Source of the DNA: Pseudomonas oryzihabitans NBRC 102199
Lineage (GTDB): Bacteria > Pseudomonadota > Gammaproteobacteria > Pseudomonadales > Pseudomonadaceae
DNA length: 64,000 bases
Reading direction: 5' to 3'
NCBI RefSeq assembly: GCF_000730625.1
Contig: NZ_BBIT01000009.1
Span: 186,001-250,000, forward strand
The notes under the pieces were generated by a model that did not search any database, was not told where the DNA came from, and saw only the letters and a program-made list of their open reading frames with translations. Of the stretch, positions 1 to 10,610 are shown piece by piece (within the stretch, counting starts at the first letter, position 1; the number at the start of each line of letters is the position of its first letter). A program made the translations under genes and the position numbers.

Positions 1-1040
1 ACCACGACCGGCACCTTCACGCCGACTTCCTTCACGGCACCGATGATGCCTTCGGCGATCATGTCGCAGCGCACGATGCCGCCGAAGATGTTCACCAGAA
101 CGGCCTTCACGTTGCTGTCGGACAGGATGATCTTGAACGCTTCGGTCACGCGCTCTTTGGTCGCGCCGCCGCCAACGTCCAGGAAGTTGGCCGGCTTGCC
201 GCCGTGCAGGTTGACGATGTCCATGGTACCCATGGCCAGACCGGCACCGTTGACCATGCAGCCGATGCTGCCTTCCAGGGCCACGTAGTTCAGTTCCCAC
301 TTCTGCGCATGGGCTTCACGGGCGTCGTCCTGCGACGGGTCGTGGAAGGCGCGCAGCTTGGGCTGACGGTAGATGGCGTTGCTGTCGATGTTGATCTTGG
401 CATCCAGGCAGTGCAGGTTGCCGTCCTTCTTGATCACCAGCGGGTTCACTTCCAGCAGGGCCAGGTCGTAGTCCTGGAACAGCTTGGCCAGACCGACGAA
501 GATCTGGGTGAACTGCTTGATCTGGTCACCTTTCAGGCCCAGCTGGAAGGCCAGGTCGCGACCCTGGTAGGGCTGAGCGCCCACCAGCGGATCGATGGTG
601 GCCTTGAGAATCTTTTCCGGAGTGTCGTGAGCGACCTTCTCGATGTCCACGCCACCTTCGGTGGACGCCATGAACACGATGCGGCGGCTGGAACGATCGA
701 CCACGGCGCCCAGATAGAGCTCCTTGTCGATGTCGGTGCAGGATTCGACCAGGATCTTGCTGACCGGCTGACCGTTGGCGTCGGTCTGGTAGGTCACCAG
801 ACGCTGGCCCAGCCACTTGGCGGCGAATTCCTTGGCTTCTTCCTTGCTCTTGACCAGCTTCACGCCACCGGCCTTGCCACGGCCACCGGCATGTACCTGG
901 GCCTTGACGACCCACTCGTCGCCGCCGATACGGCCGCAAGCCTCGTAGGCCTCCTGGGGGGTGTCGACAGCGTAGCCTTTGGAAACGGGCAGGCCGTATT
1001 CAGCGAACAGCTGCTTACCCTGATACTCGTGGAGATTCAT
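1..1040 (-). CDS. sucC: Succinyl-CoA ligase, beta subunit (3' end outside window)
   Basis: This is the ADP-forming succinyl-CoA ligase beta subunit, which makes succinate and ATP from succinyl-CoA in the TCA cycle together with SucD. The first 346 codons are visible, of about 388 usual for the family; the stop and presumably sucD lie beyond position 1. The protein opens with [12 protein letters not shown], the typical SucC N-terminus, followed by the ATP-grasp region and the NFLDVGGGA and [10 protein letters not shown] segments of the CoA-ligase-type C-terminal domain. The ATG lies at 1038-1040 on the complement. It is the last visible member of the sdh-suc block and sits 185 bp after lpd. 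Confidence 0.97.
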   Translation of the reverse strand, partial: MNLHEYQGKQLFAEYGLPVSKGYAVDTPQEAYEACGRIGGDEWVVKAQVHAGGRGKAGGVKLVKSKEEAKEFAAKWLGQRLVTYQTDANGQPVSKILVESCTDIDKELYLGAVVDRSSRRIVFMASTEGGVDIEKVAHDTPEKILKATIDPLVGAQPYQGRDLAFQLGLKGDQIKQFTQIFVGLAKLFQDYDLALLEVNPLVIKKDGNLHCLDAKINIDSNAIYRQPKLRAFHDPSQDDAREAHAQKWELNYVALEGSIGCMVNGAGLAMGTMDIVNLHGGKPANFLDVGGGATKERVTEAFKIILSDSNVKAVLVNIFGGIVRCDMIAEGIIGAVKEVGVKVPVV

Positions 1041-1225
1041 GCTTGTCTACCGTCTTCGTTGGGTATTGCGCATTAGACGCTGTGCGTTATCCGTGCCGTC
1101 CTCCGGACGGTCGCGGGCACCGCGCCACCTGTGACCCCTGCCCTCGCAAGGGTCCGAGGCGCCTTCCTGCGGTGGAGCCCTCAGGGCCCCACGGCGGTCG
1201 GCGACCCCGTGGTTCCGTAAATCTC
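1041..1225 (-). other. lpd-sucC intergenic spacer with hairpin
   Basis: This 185-base spacer is the longest gap inside the suc part of the block apart from the sucA-sdhB gap. It holds a compact imperfect hairpin at 1172-1192: GTGG and GCCC pair with GGGC and CCAC around a three-base loop with one mismatch. No U-tract follows in the direction of transcription, so it may be a processing or attenuation element rather than a full terminator. I see no gene here. Confidence 0.4.
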
Positions 1226-2665
<1,440 letters not shown>

Positions 2666-2742
2666 CTAATCCCCTTGGAGCAGCTTCAGGCAGGAAAACT
2701 TGAAGCGGTGCGCGGCCCCTGCCCCGCACCGCGAGAGCCGGA

Positions 2743-3963
2743 TCAGATGTCCAGCAGCAGACGAGCCGGGTCTTCCAGCAGGTCCTTCATGGTGACCAGG
2801 AAGGTCACGGCTTCCTTGCCATCGATCAGGCGATGGTCGTAGGACAGCGCAAGATACATCATCGGCAGGATCACTACCTGGCCGTTCACCGCCATGGGGC
2901 GTTCCTGGATCTTGTGCATGCCCAGGATCGCGGTCTGCGGCGGGTTGACGATGGGGGTGGACAGCAGCGAACCGAAGACACCACCGTTGGAGATGGTGAA
3001 GGTGCCGCCCTGCATGTCTTCCATGGTCAGCTTGCCGGCCTTGGCCTTCTTGCCGAAGTCGGCGATGGTGCCTTCCACTTCCGCCAGGCTCATGAACTCG
3101 GCGTTGCGCAGCACCGGAACCACCAGGCCACGGTCGCTGGATACGGCCACGCCGATGTCCTGATAACCGTGGTAGACGATGTCGTTGCCGTCGATGGAGG
3201 CGTTGACACCCGGCTGACGCTTGAGCGCCTCGGTGGCGGCCTTGACGAAGAAGGACATGAAGCCCAGGCGCACGCCGTTGTGCTTCTTCTCGAACATGTC
3301 CTTGTACTTGGAGCGCAGGTCCATGATCGGCTTCATGTTGACCTCGTTGAAGGTCGTCAGCATGGCCATGCTGGACTGGGCTTCGACCAGGCGCTCGGCG
3401 ACCTTGGCCCGCAGGCGGGTCATGGGCACACGCTTCTCGGTGCGGTCGCCAGCGGCGGTCACCACCGGAGCGGCAGCGGCAGCGGGCTTGGCAGCCGGAG
3501 CGGCGGCGCCGGACTTCTTGGCCTCGACGGCAGCGACGGCGTCTTCCTTGGTGATGCGACCGCCCTTGCCGGTGCCGACCAGGGTAGCCGGGTCGATCCC
3601 GTTCTCTTCGGCGATCTTGCGCGCGGCGGGGGCCAGGATCGGATCCTCTTCACCACCGGCAGCCGGGGCGGCGGCCGGAGCGCTGGCAGCGGCCGGCTGG
3701 GCAGCCGGAGCAGCGGCGGCAGCGGCGCCCTCTTCCACGCGAGCGATGACTTCTTCGCTCAGCACGGTATCGCCTTCGTTCTTTAGGATTTCGGCCAGCA
3801 CGCCATCGGCAGGTGCCACGACTTCCAGCACGACCTTGTCGGTCTCGATGTCGACCAGCAGTTCGTCACGCTTGACCGCTTCGCCGGGCTTCTTGTGCCA
3901 GGTGGCGACGGTGCCGTCAGCGACCGATTCCGGGAAGGTAGGGGCTTTGATCTCGATAGCCAT
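2743..3963 (-). CDS. sucB: Dihydrolipoamide succinyltransferase (E2o)
   Basis: Core E2 subunit of the 2-oxoglutarate dehydrogenase complex; it passes the succinyl group from lipoyl-lysine to CoA. The 406 residues contain one N-terminal lipoyl domain with the modified lysine at Lys43 in ETDKV, an Ala/Pro-rich linker (about 78-105), a peripheral subunit-binding domain (about 106-145, ending [13 protein letters not shown]), a second Ala/Pro linker, and the catalytic domain with His377 and Asp381 in DHRLIDG. The start is supported by an AAGGA ribosome-binding site ten bases upstream. It lies 42 bases after sucA and 80 before lpd. Confidence 0.97.
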   Translation of the reverse strand: MAIEIKAPTFPESVADGTVATWHKKPGEAVKRDELLVDIETDKVVLEVVAPADGVLAEILKNEGDTVLSEEVIARVEEGAAAAAAPAAQPAAASAPAAAPAAGGEEDPILAPAARKIAEENGIDPATLVGTGKGGRITKEDAVAAVEAKKSGAAAPAAKPAAAAAPVVTAAGDRTEKRVPMTRLRAKVAERLVEAQSSMAMLTTFNEVNMKPIMDLRSKYKDMFEKKHNGVRLGFMSFFVKAATEALKRQPGVNASIDGNDIVYHGYQDIGVAVSSDRGLVVPVLRNAEFMSLAEVEGTIADFGKKAKAGKLTMEDMQGGTFTISNGGVFGSLLSTPIVNPPQTAILGMHKIQERPMAVNGQVVILPMMYLALSYDHRLIDGKEAVTFLVTMKDLLEDPARLLLDI

Positions 3964-4005
3964 TCTATGAATTTCCTTAGTGATCTCTAGTAGTCGCGTG
4001 GCGAA

Positions 4006-6837
4006 TCAAACGGAGAAAGCATCTTGCAGCAGTTTTTCCTGCTGCTCGGCGTGCATGGAGGCATAGCCGCAGGCCGGCGCGGCGGACGCATCGCGACCGG
4101 CGTATTCCAGACCCAGGCCCTGCTTGTAACCGGACACGGCGCGGCGCATGTGATGCTGGCTGCAGTACCAGGCGCCCTGGTTCATCGGCTCTTCCTGGCA
4201 CCAGACCACGCGCTCCAGGTTCGGATAGCCGGCCAGTACCTCGGCCAGGTCGTCCTCCGGGAACGGATAGAGCTGCTCCAGACGCACGATGGCGATGTCC
4301 TGGCGATTCTCGCTGCGGCGCTTTTCCAGCAGGTCGTAGTAGACCTTGCCGCTACACAGCACCAGGCGCTTCACCTGCTGGGCATCGAGCTGATCCAGTT
4401 CGTTGATCACGGTCTGGAAGGAGCCATGGGCCAGGTCTTCCAGAGTCGAAATGGCCAGCTTGTGGCGCAGCAGCGACTTGGGCGTGAGCACCACCAGCGG
4501 CTTGCGCAGCGGGCGGATCACCTGGCGACGCAGCAGGTGGTAGATCTGTGCCGGCGTGGTGGGGACGCAGACCTGGATGTTCTGCTCGGCGCACAGCTGC
4601 AGGTAACGCTCCAGACGGGCCGAGGAGTGCTCCGGACCCTGGCCTTCGTAGCCATGGGGCAGCAGCATGGTCAGGCCGCAGAGACGACCCCACTTGATCT
4701 CACCGCTGGTGATGAACTGGTCGATGACGACCTGGGCACCGTTGGCGAAGTCACCGAACTGGGCTTCCCAGACCACCAGCGCATTGGGCGTGGTGGTGGC
4801 ATAGCCGTATTCGAAGCCCAGTACCGCTTCCTCGGAAAGGAAGGAATCGTAGATCTCGAACGACGGCTGATCCTCGGCCAGGTGCTGCAGGGGCACGTAG
4901 GGAACGGCGTCCTTCTGGTTGTGCAGCACCGCGTGACGGTGCGAGAAGGTGCCACGACCGACGTCCTGACCGGTGATGCGGATCGGATGGCCTTCGTGCA
5001 GCAGGGTGGCGTAGGCCATGGTCTCGGCGAAGCCCCAGTTCAGCGGCAGGCCGCCGGCGGTCATCTTCTGCCGATCCTCGAGGATCTTGCCAACCTGACG
5101 CTGGACCACGACCCCTTCCGGAATCTGCAGCAGCTTGTTGGCCAGGTCCTGCAAGGTCTTGAGATCGAAGCCGGTGTCGTGACGCGCGGTCCAGGCATGG
5201 CCCAGGTAGGGCTTCCAGTCGACGAACAGGTCGCGATTGGGTTCCTTGACCAGGCTGGCCACCACGTGGCGACCCTCGTCGAGGGCGCCGCGATAGGCTT
5301 CGAACTGCGCCTGGACCTGCTCGGCGGTAACGACGCCGGCCTGGGTCAGGGCATCCGCATAGAGATCGCGGGTGGTGCGCTGCTTGGCGATCTGCTGGTA
5401 CATCAGCGGCTGGGTGCCACTCGGCTCGTCGGCCTCGTTGTGGCCGCGACGGCGGTAGCAGACCAGGTCGATGACGATGTCACGCTTGAACTGCATGCGG
5501 TAGTCGACCGCCAGCTGGGTGACGAACAGCACCGCCTCGGGATCGTCGCCGTTCACGTGGAAGATCGGCGCCTGGATCATCTTGGCGACGTCGGTGGCGT
5601 ACTCGGTGGAACGCGCATCTTCCTGGCGGTTGGTGGTGAAGCCCACCTGGTTGTTGATGACGATGTGCAAGGTACCGCCGGTCTTGTAGGCCCGGGTCTG
5701 CGACATCTGGAAGGTTTCCATGACCACGCCCTGGCCGGCGAAGGCGGCGTCGCCGTGGATGGCCACGGGTACGACCTTGTCGCCGGTGCGATCGCCGCGG
5801 CGATCCTGGCGGGCACGCACCGAACCTTCCACCACCGGAGAGACGATCTCCAGGTGCGAGGGGTTGAACGCCAGCGCCAGGTGGACTTCGCCGCCCTGGG
5901 TCATGACGTTGGAGGAAAAGCCCTGGTGGTACTTGACGTCACCGGAGCCCAGCTCGACGAGCTTCTTGCCTTCGAACTCGTCGAACAGATCGCGCGGGTT
6001 CTTGCCCAGGGTGTTGACCAGCACGTTCAGGCGGCCACGGTGGGCCATGCCGATCACCAGCTCCTTGACGCCATAGGAACCGGAACGCTGGATGATCTCG
6101 TCGATCAGCGGAATCAGGCTCTCGCCCCCTTCCAGACCAAAACGCTTGGTGCCCGGGTACTTGGTGCCCAGGTACTTTTCCAGGCCCTCGGCGGCGGTCA
6201 GGCGCTCCAGCAGATGGGTGCGAACTTCCGGCGAATATTGCGGGCGGCCACGGACGCTTTCCAGGCGCTGCAGGAACCAGCGGCGCTCCTCGGAATCGAC
6301 GATGTGCATGAACTCCGCACCAACCGTGCGGCAATATGTCTCTTGCAGCGCATCCCTGATTTCGCGGAGAGTTGCCTCCTCTTTGCCGATGAACAATTCA
6401 CCGGTACGGAAGGTGGTATCCAGATCGGCGTCGGTCAACCCATAGTGGTTGAGCAGCAGATCGGCAGGCGGCTGACGCTTCCACAGACCCAGGGGGTCGA
6501 GCTGGGCAGCCTGATGGCCCTGCAGACGGAACGCCTGGATCAGACGCAGGACTTCAACCTGCTTCTTCTCGTGTTCGGAACTGACGGTACCGGCCGAGAC
6601 CGGTTGAGCTCGCCGCTGGTTCTTGCCCAACAGCACGAAATGGTCGCGGATCGCGGAATGCGCGACGTCCGGCGAATTGCCAGTGACCGCAGGCAGTTTC
6701 TGGAAGTAGGTGCGCCACTCTTCCGGCACAGCGTTGGCATCGTGCAGAAACAGCTCATAGAGCTCTTCCACATAGGCAGCATTACTGCCGGACAGGTGAG
6801 CGCTGTCCCACAGTTGCTGCATCTGACTTTCGTGCAT
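4006..6837 (-). CDS. sucA: 2-oxoglutarate dehydrogenase, E1 component
   Basis: Thiamine-diphosphate-dependent E1 decarboxylase of the 2-oxoglutarate dehydrogenase complex. The 943-residue length is typical. The N-terminal stretch has the SGSNAAYVEELYELF segment of the OdhI/SucA N-terminal domain. The central part carries GMAHRGRLNVL and HGDAAFAGQG, typical of the thiamine diphosphate domain, and the C-terminal transketolase-like half includes LLPHGYEGQGPEHSSARLER. An AAGGGG ribosome-binding site lies eight bases before the ATG. It follows sdhB after a 185-base gap with a strong hairpin and is followed closely by sucB. Confidence 0.97.
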   Translation of the reverse strand: MHESQMQQLWDSAHLSGSNAAYVEELYELFLHDANAVPEEWRTYFQKLPAVTGNSPDVAHSAIRDHFVLLGKNQRRAQPVSAGTVSSEHEKKQVEVLRLIQAFRLQGHQAAQLDPLGLWKRQPPADLLLNHYGLTDADLDTTFRTGELFIGKEEATLREIRDALQETYCRTVGAEFMHIVDSEERRWFLQRLESVRGRPQYSPEVRTHLLERLTAAEGLEKYLGTKYPGTKRFGLEGGESLIPLIDEIIQRSGSYGVKELVIGMAHRGRLNVLVNTLGKNPRDLFDEFEGKKLVELGSGDVKYHQGFSSNVMTQGGEVHLALAFNPSHLEIVSPVVEGSVRARQDRRGDRTGDKVVPVAIHGDAAFAGQGVVMETFQMSQTRAYKTGGTLHIVINNQVGFTTNRQEDARSTEYATDVAKMIQAPIFHVNGDDPEAVLFVTQLAVDYRMQFKRDIVIDLVCYRRRGHNEADEPSGTQPLMYQQIAKQRTTRDLYADALTQAGVVTAEQVQAQFEAYRGALDEGRHVVASLVKEPNRDLFVDWKPYLGHAWTARHDTGFDLKTLQDLANKLLQIPEGVVVQRQVGKILEDRQKMTAGGLPLNWGFAETMAYATLLHEGHPIRITGQDVGRGTFSHRHAVLHNQKDAVPYVPLQHLAEDQPSFEIYDSFLSEEAVLGFEYGYATTTPNALVVWEAQFGDFANGAQVVIDQFITSGEIKWGRLCGLTMLLPHGYEGQGPEHSSARLERYLQLCAEQNIQVCVPTTPAQIYHLLRRQVIRPLRKPLVVLTPKSLLRHKLAISTLEDLAHGSFQTVINELDQLDAQQVKRLVLCSGKVYYDLLEKRRSENRQDIAIVRLEQLYPFPEDDLAEVLAGYPNLERVVWCQEEPMNQGAWYCSQHHMRRAVSGYKQGLGLEYAGRDASAAPACGYASMHAEQQEKLLQDAFSV

Positions 6838-6988
6838 CTAGTTCACCCCTTCGGCAGAGATAGCATCAGCCGATGACCCGTCTCGACGCGAGACCTGGCC
6901 TCACTACGGCTGCGCCAATGCCCGGATCGTGTTCCGGGTATCCCTGAATGGACATTGGTTGAATCAAGCTATCAAGGTCGCTAACGAA

Positions 6989-7015
6989 CCCGCCCGGCAC
7001 AACAGGCCGGGCGGG
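6989..7015 (-). terminator. sdhB-sucA intercistronic hairpin
   Basis: A perfect 10-bp stem, CCCGCCCGGC (6989-6998) with GCCGGGCGGG (7006-7015), encloses a seven-base loop immediately after the sdhB stop. The bases that follow on the transcribed strand are TTCGTTAGCG, not a clean U-tract. It may cause partial termination or stabilise the sdhCDAB portion of a longer transcript into sucA. Confidence 0.55.
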
Positions 7016-7022
7016 ACGTGGA

Positions 7023-7727
7023 TCAGGTACCGCTCTGCAGCAGCATCGCCCGCACATGGCCGATGGCCTTGGTCGGGTTCAGCCCCTTGGGACAGACCGC
7101 CACGCAGTTCATGATCGACCGGCAGCGGAACACGCTGAAAGGATCGTCCATGGCGGCGAGGCGCTCCTGGGTCTTGGTGTCACGGCTGTCGGCCAGGAAG
7201 CGATAGGCCTGCAGCAGCGCAGCGGGGCCGAGGAACTTGTCGGGGTTCCACCAGAAGGACGGGCAGGACGTCGAGCAGCAGGCGCAGAGGATGCACTCGT
7301 ACAGACCGTCGATCTTCTCGCGGTCTTCCGGGCTCTGCAGGCGCTCGATGGCCGGGGCCGGGGTCTCGTTCTGCAGGAACGGCTTCACCTTCTCGTACTG
7401 CTTGTAGAAGATGCTCATGTCGACGACCAGGTCACGGATGACCGGCAGGCCGGGCAGCGGACGCACGACCAGCTTGTCGTTCTTGACCACGGCCGACAGC
7501 GGCGTGATGCACGCCAGGCCGTTCTTGCCGTTGATGTTCATGCCGTCGGAACCGCACACGCCTTCGCGGCAGGAACGACGGTAGGAGAAGCCTTCATCCT
7601 GCTCTTTGATCAGAGCCAGGACGTCCAGCACCATGAGGTCCTTCCCACCGGTATCGACCTGGAACTCCTGCATGGACGGCAGGCCGTCCTGATCCGGGTT
7701 GTAACGATAAACGCTGACTTTCAACAT
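7023..7727 (-). CDS. sdhB: Succinate dehydrogenase iron-sulfur subunit
   Basis: Electron-transfer subunit of complex II. It has 234 residues from the chosen ATG at 7725-7727, the usual length, with an AAAGGTG ribosome-binding site just upstream; an in-frame GTG three codons earlier is less likely. The [2Fe-2S] ligands are in CREGVCGSDG (Cys53, Cys58) plus Cys73. The two other clusters are bound by CILCACCSTSC and CVAVCPKGLNP near the C-terminus. It begins 12 bases after sdhA and is the last sdh gene, followed by the strong intercistronic hairpin. Confidence 0.97.
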   Translation of the reverse strand: MLKVSVYRYNPDQDGLPSMQEFQVDTGGKDLMVLDVLALIKEQDEGFSYRRSCREGVCGSDGMNINGKNGLACITPLSAVVKNDKLVVRPLPGLPVIRDLVVDMSIFYKQYEKVKPFLQNETPAPAIERLQSPEDREKIDGLYECILCACCSTSCPSFWWNPDKFLGPAALLQAYRFLADSRDTKTQERLAAMDDPFSVFRCRSIMNCVAVCPKGLNPTKAIGHVRAMLLQSGT

Positions 7728-7738
7728 GGTGGTCACCT

Positions 7739-9511
7739 TTAGTAAGTCCGAACCTTGGGTTCGAACATCGGTACGGTCTTGGGCGCGAAGTTGACTCCAC
7801 GCTTACTGACCCGCTTTTCACCGGGGAAATAGAGGGTGTGGCACAGCCAGTTCTCGTCGTCACGCTCTTCGAAGTCTTCACGGGCGTGAGCACCACGAGA
7901 CTCCTTGCGGTTTTCGGCGGCGATGGCGGTCGCTTCGGCCACTTCCAGCAGGTTCTGCAACTCGAGCGCTTCGATACGGGCGGTGTTGAAGCCCTGGCTC
8001 TTGTCGTTGATCTTGACCTTGGCGATGCGCTCGCGCAGGTCGGCGAGCTCGGCGATGCCCTTCTGCATGTACTCGCCGGTGCGGAACACCCCGAAGTAGT
8101 TCTGCATGCAGGTCTGCAGTTGCTTGCGCAGGCTGGCGACGTCGTCACCGGTAGTGCGCTCGTTGACGCCGGACAGGCGCTGCAGCGAGGCTTCCAGGTC
8201 GCTTTCCGAAGCACCGCGGTGCTCGATGCCTTCCTTGAGCGCCTTCTCCAGGTGCAGACCGGCTGCACGACCGAAGACCACTAGGTCCAGCAGCGAGTTG
8301 CCACCCAGACGGTTGGCACCGTGCACGGACACGCAGGCCACTTCGCCCACGGCGAACAGGCCTTCGATGATCTTGTCGTTGCCGTTGGCGTCCTGAGTAA
8401 TGGCCTGGCCATGAATGTTGGTGGCGATGCCGCCCATCATATAGTGGCAGGTGGGGATCACGGGCACCGGTGCGACGACCGGATCGACGTGGGCGAAGGT
8501 CTTGGACAGTTCGCAGATGCCGGGCAGACGGCTGTGCAGCACGTCTTCACCCAGGTGGTCCAGCTTCAGCAGCACGTGGTCGCCGTCCGGACCGCAACCG
8601 TTGCCGGCCAGCACTTCCTTGACCATGGAACGGGCGACCACGTCGCGGCCGGCCAGGTCCTTGGCGTTGGGCGCATAGCGCTCCATGAAGCGTTCGCCGT
8701 GCTTGTTGATCAGGTAGCCACCCTCACCGCGGCAACCCTCGGTGACCAGTACCCCGGCGCCGGCGATGCCGGTTGGGTGGAACTGCCACATCTCGATGTC
8801 CTGCACCGGCACGCCGGCGCGCAGCGCCATGCCGACACCGTCACCGGTATTGATCAGGGCGTTGGTGGTAGAGGCATAGATACGACCTGCACCGCCGGTG
8901 GCCAGCACGGTGGCCTTGGACTTGACGTAGACGGTCTCGCCGGTCTCGATGCAGATGGCGATGACGCCTACCACGACGCCGTCCTGGTTCTTCACCAGAT
9001 CCACGGCGTACCACTCGTTGAGGAATACCGTGTTGTTCTTCAGGTTGCCCTGATAGAGGGTGTGCAGCAGGGCGTGACCGGTACGGTCGGCCGCGGCGCA
9101 GGTACGCGCGGCCTGGCCGCCCTTGCCATAGTCCTTGGACTGACCGCCGAAGGGACGCTGATAGATGCGGCCCTGCTCGGTGCGGGAGAACGGCAGACCC
9201 ATGTGCTCGAGTTCGAAGACCGCTTCCGGGCCTACGGAGCACATGTATTCGATGGCGTCCTGGTCACCGATGTAGTCCGACCCCTTGACGGTGTCGTACA
9301 TGTGCCAGCGCCAGTCGTCGTTCGGGTCGGCCGAGGCGATGGCGCAGGTGATGCCGCCCTGGGCGGACACGGTGTGGGAACGGGTCGGGAAGACCTTGGT
9401 GATCACCGCGGTCTTGTGACCGGACTGGGCCAGTTGCAGCGCAGCGCGCATACCGGCGCCGCCGCCACCTACGATGATGGCATCAAACGAAATATGACGA
9501 ATTGTGGACAT
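7739..9511 (-). CDS. sdhA: Succinate dehydrogenase flavoprotein subunit
   Basis: Catalytic subunit of complex II, oxidising succinate to fumarate at the inner face of the membrane. It has 590 residues. The FAD-binding GGGGAG is at 15-20 and the histidine that carries covalent FAD is His46 in [11 protein letters not shown]. The substrate-side segments [14 protein letters not shown] and [19 protein letters not shown] are present. It lies between sdhD (three-base gap) and sdhB in the standard C-D-A-B order. Confidence 0.97.
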   Translation of the reverse strand: MSTIRHISFDAIIVGGGGAGMRAALQLAQSGHKTAVITKVFPTRSHTVSAQGGITCAIASADPNDDWRWHMYDTVKGSDYIGDQDAIEYMCSVGPEAVFELEHMGLPFSRTEQGRIYQRPFGGQSKDYGKGGQAARTCAAADRTGHALLHTLYQGNLKNNTVFLNEWYAVDLVKNQDGVVVGVIAICIETGETVYVKSKATVLATGGAGRIYASTTNALINTGDGVGMALRAGVPVQDIEMWQFHPTGIAGAGVLVTEGCRGEGGYLINKHGERFMERYAPNAKDLAGRDVVARSMVKEVLAGNGCGPDGDHVLLKLDHLGEDVLHSRLPGICELSKTFAHVDPVVAPVPVIPTCHYMMGGIATNIHGQAITQDANGNDKIIEGLFAVGEVACVSVHGANRLGGNSLLDLVVFGRAAGLHLEKALKEGIEHRGASESDLEASLQRLSGVNERTTGDDVASLRKQLQTCMQNYFGVFRTGEYMQKGIAELADLRERIAKVKINDKSQGFNTARIEALELQNLLEVAEATAIAAENRKESRGAHAREDFEERDDENWLCHTLYFPGEKRVSKRGVNFAPKTVPMFEPKVRTY

Positions 9512-9514
9512 AGA

Positions 9515-9883
9515 TCAAACACCCCAGAAGATCTGCACGCCCCAGACGAAGAACGCGAACATCGCGAACCCGCATACCGCCTGGAAGAGGAAACGCACGG
9601 CGGTAGCACCCTTGCCGATCGCCATGGTGGTCAGGTAGTCGGTGGAGATGGTCCACATACCAACCCAGGCATGAACGCAGATGGACACCAGCGCCAGCAG
9701 GCTGAAGATGCGCATCAGGGTGTGGGAGAACAGGCCGTGCCATTGCTCGAAGGTGAGCCCTGGGTGAAGGATCAGGTAGCCGATGATAAAGAGGAAGTAG
9801 ACCGCGAGGACGACTGCCGAAACCCGTTGAGCCATCCAGTCATAGAGACCGGAACGCGAAAGATTGGTGACGTTGGTTACCAT
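9515..9883 (-). CDS. sdhD: Succinate dehydrogenase membrane anchor subunit SdhD
   Basis: Small membrane anchor that with SdhC holds heme b and ubiquinone. It has 122 residues with three hydrophobic segments (about 16-36, 52-75 and 92-115). The ATG at 9881-9883 is chosen over an upstream in-frame TTG because an AGGGG ribosome-binding site lies seven bases before it and because 122 residues is the family norm. Its first codons overlap the sdhC stop by seven bases, suggesting translational coupling. Confidence 0.93.
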   Translation of the reverse strand: MVTNVTNLSRSGLYDWMAQRVSAVVLAVYFLFIIGYLILHPGLTFEQWHGLFSHTLMRIFSLLALVSICVHAWVGMWTISTDYLTTMAIGKGATAVRFLFQAVCGFAMFAFFVWGVQIFWGV

Positions 9884-10263
9884 ACCCAAACCCCTGCCAG
9901 AATGATCAGAACTGCGGAAATGACCAGCACGAGCTGCGCACCCAGCTTGCCGCCCTGCAGGGTTTCGCCGGCGCCACCATCCATGATCAGGTGCCGAATG
10001 CCGGCGACCAGGTGGTAGAGCAATGCAGACAGCAGACCCCAGATCACGAGCTTGACCAGCGGATAGGCCAGAAAAGCTTTCACTTGGCCGAAGCCTTCCG
10101 GGCTACCCAGCGACAGGTGCAGGCCATAGAGCATGACTGCGATGCCGAGGAACAGGATGACGCCGGAGATACGGTGAAGAATCGAGGTATAAGCTGTGAT
10201 AGGTAGTTTGATGGTCCTGAGATCTAGGTTTACAGGTCGTTTGCTATTCACGGCTTCTTTCAC
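9877..10263 (-). CDS. sdhC: Succinate dehydrogenase cytochrome b556 subunit SdhC
   Basis: Membrane cytochrome b subunit of complex II. The 128-residue reading opens with a GTG and includes RPVNLDLRTI, then three membrane segments; the signature is LHRISGV and the heme-binding region is YHLVAGIRHLIMD. A second in-frame GTG four codons later (10249-10251) would give 124 residues; no strong ribosome-binding site separates the two. It is the first gene of the sdh operon, about 115 bases downstream of a good sigma70-type promoter. Confidence 0.93.
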   Translation of the reverse strand: MKEAVNSKRPVNLDLRTIKLPITAYTSILHRISGVILFLGIAVMLYGLHLSLGSPEGFGQVKAFLAYPLVKLVIWGLLSALLYHLVAGIRHLIMDGGAGETLQGGKLGAQLVLVISAVLIILAGVWVW

Positions 10264-10383
10264 ACTGAGGGCCCAATTGCGGTCGGGCTAGTTATAGGAG
10301 ATTCCACATCTGCTACACGCTTCCTGTCGGAGGCGTCTCGACCGCTCGGCATCAGCTCGCCGACCCGGTACGGTCGGGCGAGA

Positions 10384-10412
10384 ATTATAGACAGTTAGCC
10401 TACTCATGACAA
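10384..10412 (-). promoter_or_regulatory. Promoter of the sdh-suc block
   Basis: On the complement, TTGTCA (10407-10412) is followed after 17 bases by a perfect TATAAT (10384-10389). Only one base differs from the sigma70 consensus. The position, upstream of sdhC with a leader of about 115 bases, fits the operon promoter. Confidence 0.7.
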
Positions 10413-10524
10413 ACGCGGATGCCCGATTCCGACGTCGCCAGCTGATATTCAGAAGCCTGCGTGTTAATGTCTTTTCGCCGCACAATCCGCCCAGAAAGAG
10501 CCTTTAGGGTGATATTTTCGTAAA

Positions 10525-10552
10525 TTGACTTTCAAATTTATCCCTCTATAGT
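10525..10552 (+). promoter_or_regulatory. gltA promoter
   Basis: TTGACT (10525-10530) and TATAGT (10547-10552) are separated by 16 bases, close to the sigma70 consensus, and lie about 60 bases before the gltA ATG. The leader ends in an AAGGAGG ribosome-binding site at 10600-10606. Confidence 0.7.
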
Positions 10553-10610
10553 GGGCGAGGCCCTGAGTGGAGGGTTTATTGATGATTTCAAAGCAAAATA
10601 AGGAGGCCTA

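Larger units (their letters stand above)
10264..10610. other. Divergent sdh/gltA regulatory region
   Basis: This 347-base gap separates the leftward sdhC and rightward gltA genes and holds no convincing ORF. It contains a sigma70-like promoter for each direction, listed separately, and an AT-rich stretch at about 10505-10550. The leaders are about 115 bases (sdh) and 50 bases (gltA). I did not find a clear operator sequence. Confidence 0.8.

Noticed and set aside
3400-3750. Ala/Pro-rich repeats in sucB considered as a DNA repeat
   Set aside because: These encode the flexible linkers that flank the subunit-binding domain of E2 enzymes, so the repetition is protein-driven.
4024-6876. A 950-codon open frame antisense to sucA
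   Set aside because: Its translation is low-complexity, rich in Gln, His, Gly, Val and Leu, as expected from the opposite strand of a GC-rich gene. It has no ribosome-binding site or recognisable domain, and sucA on the other strand is unmistakable.
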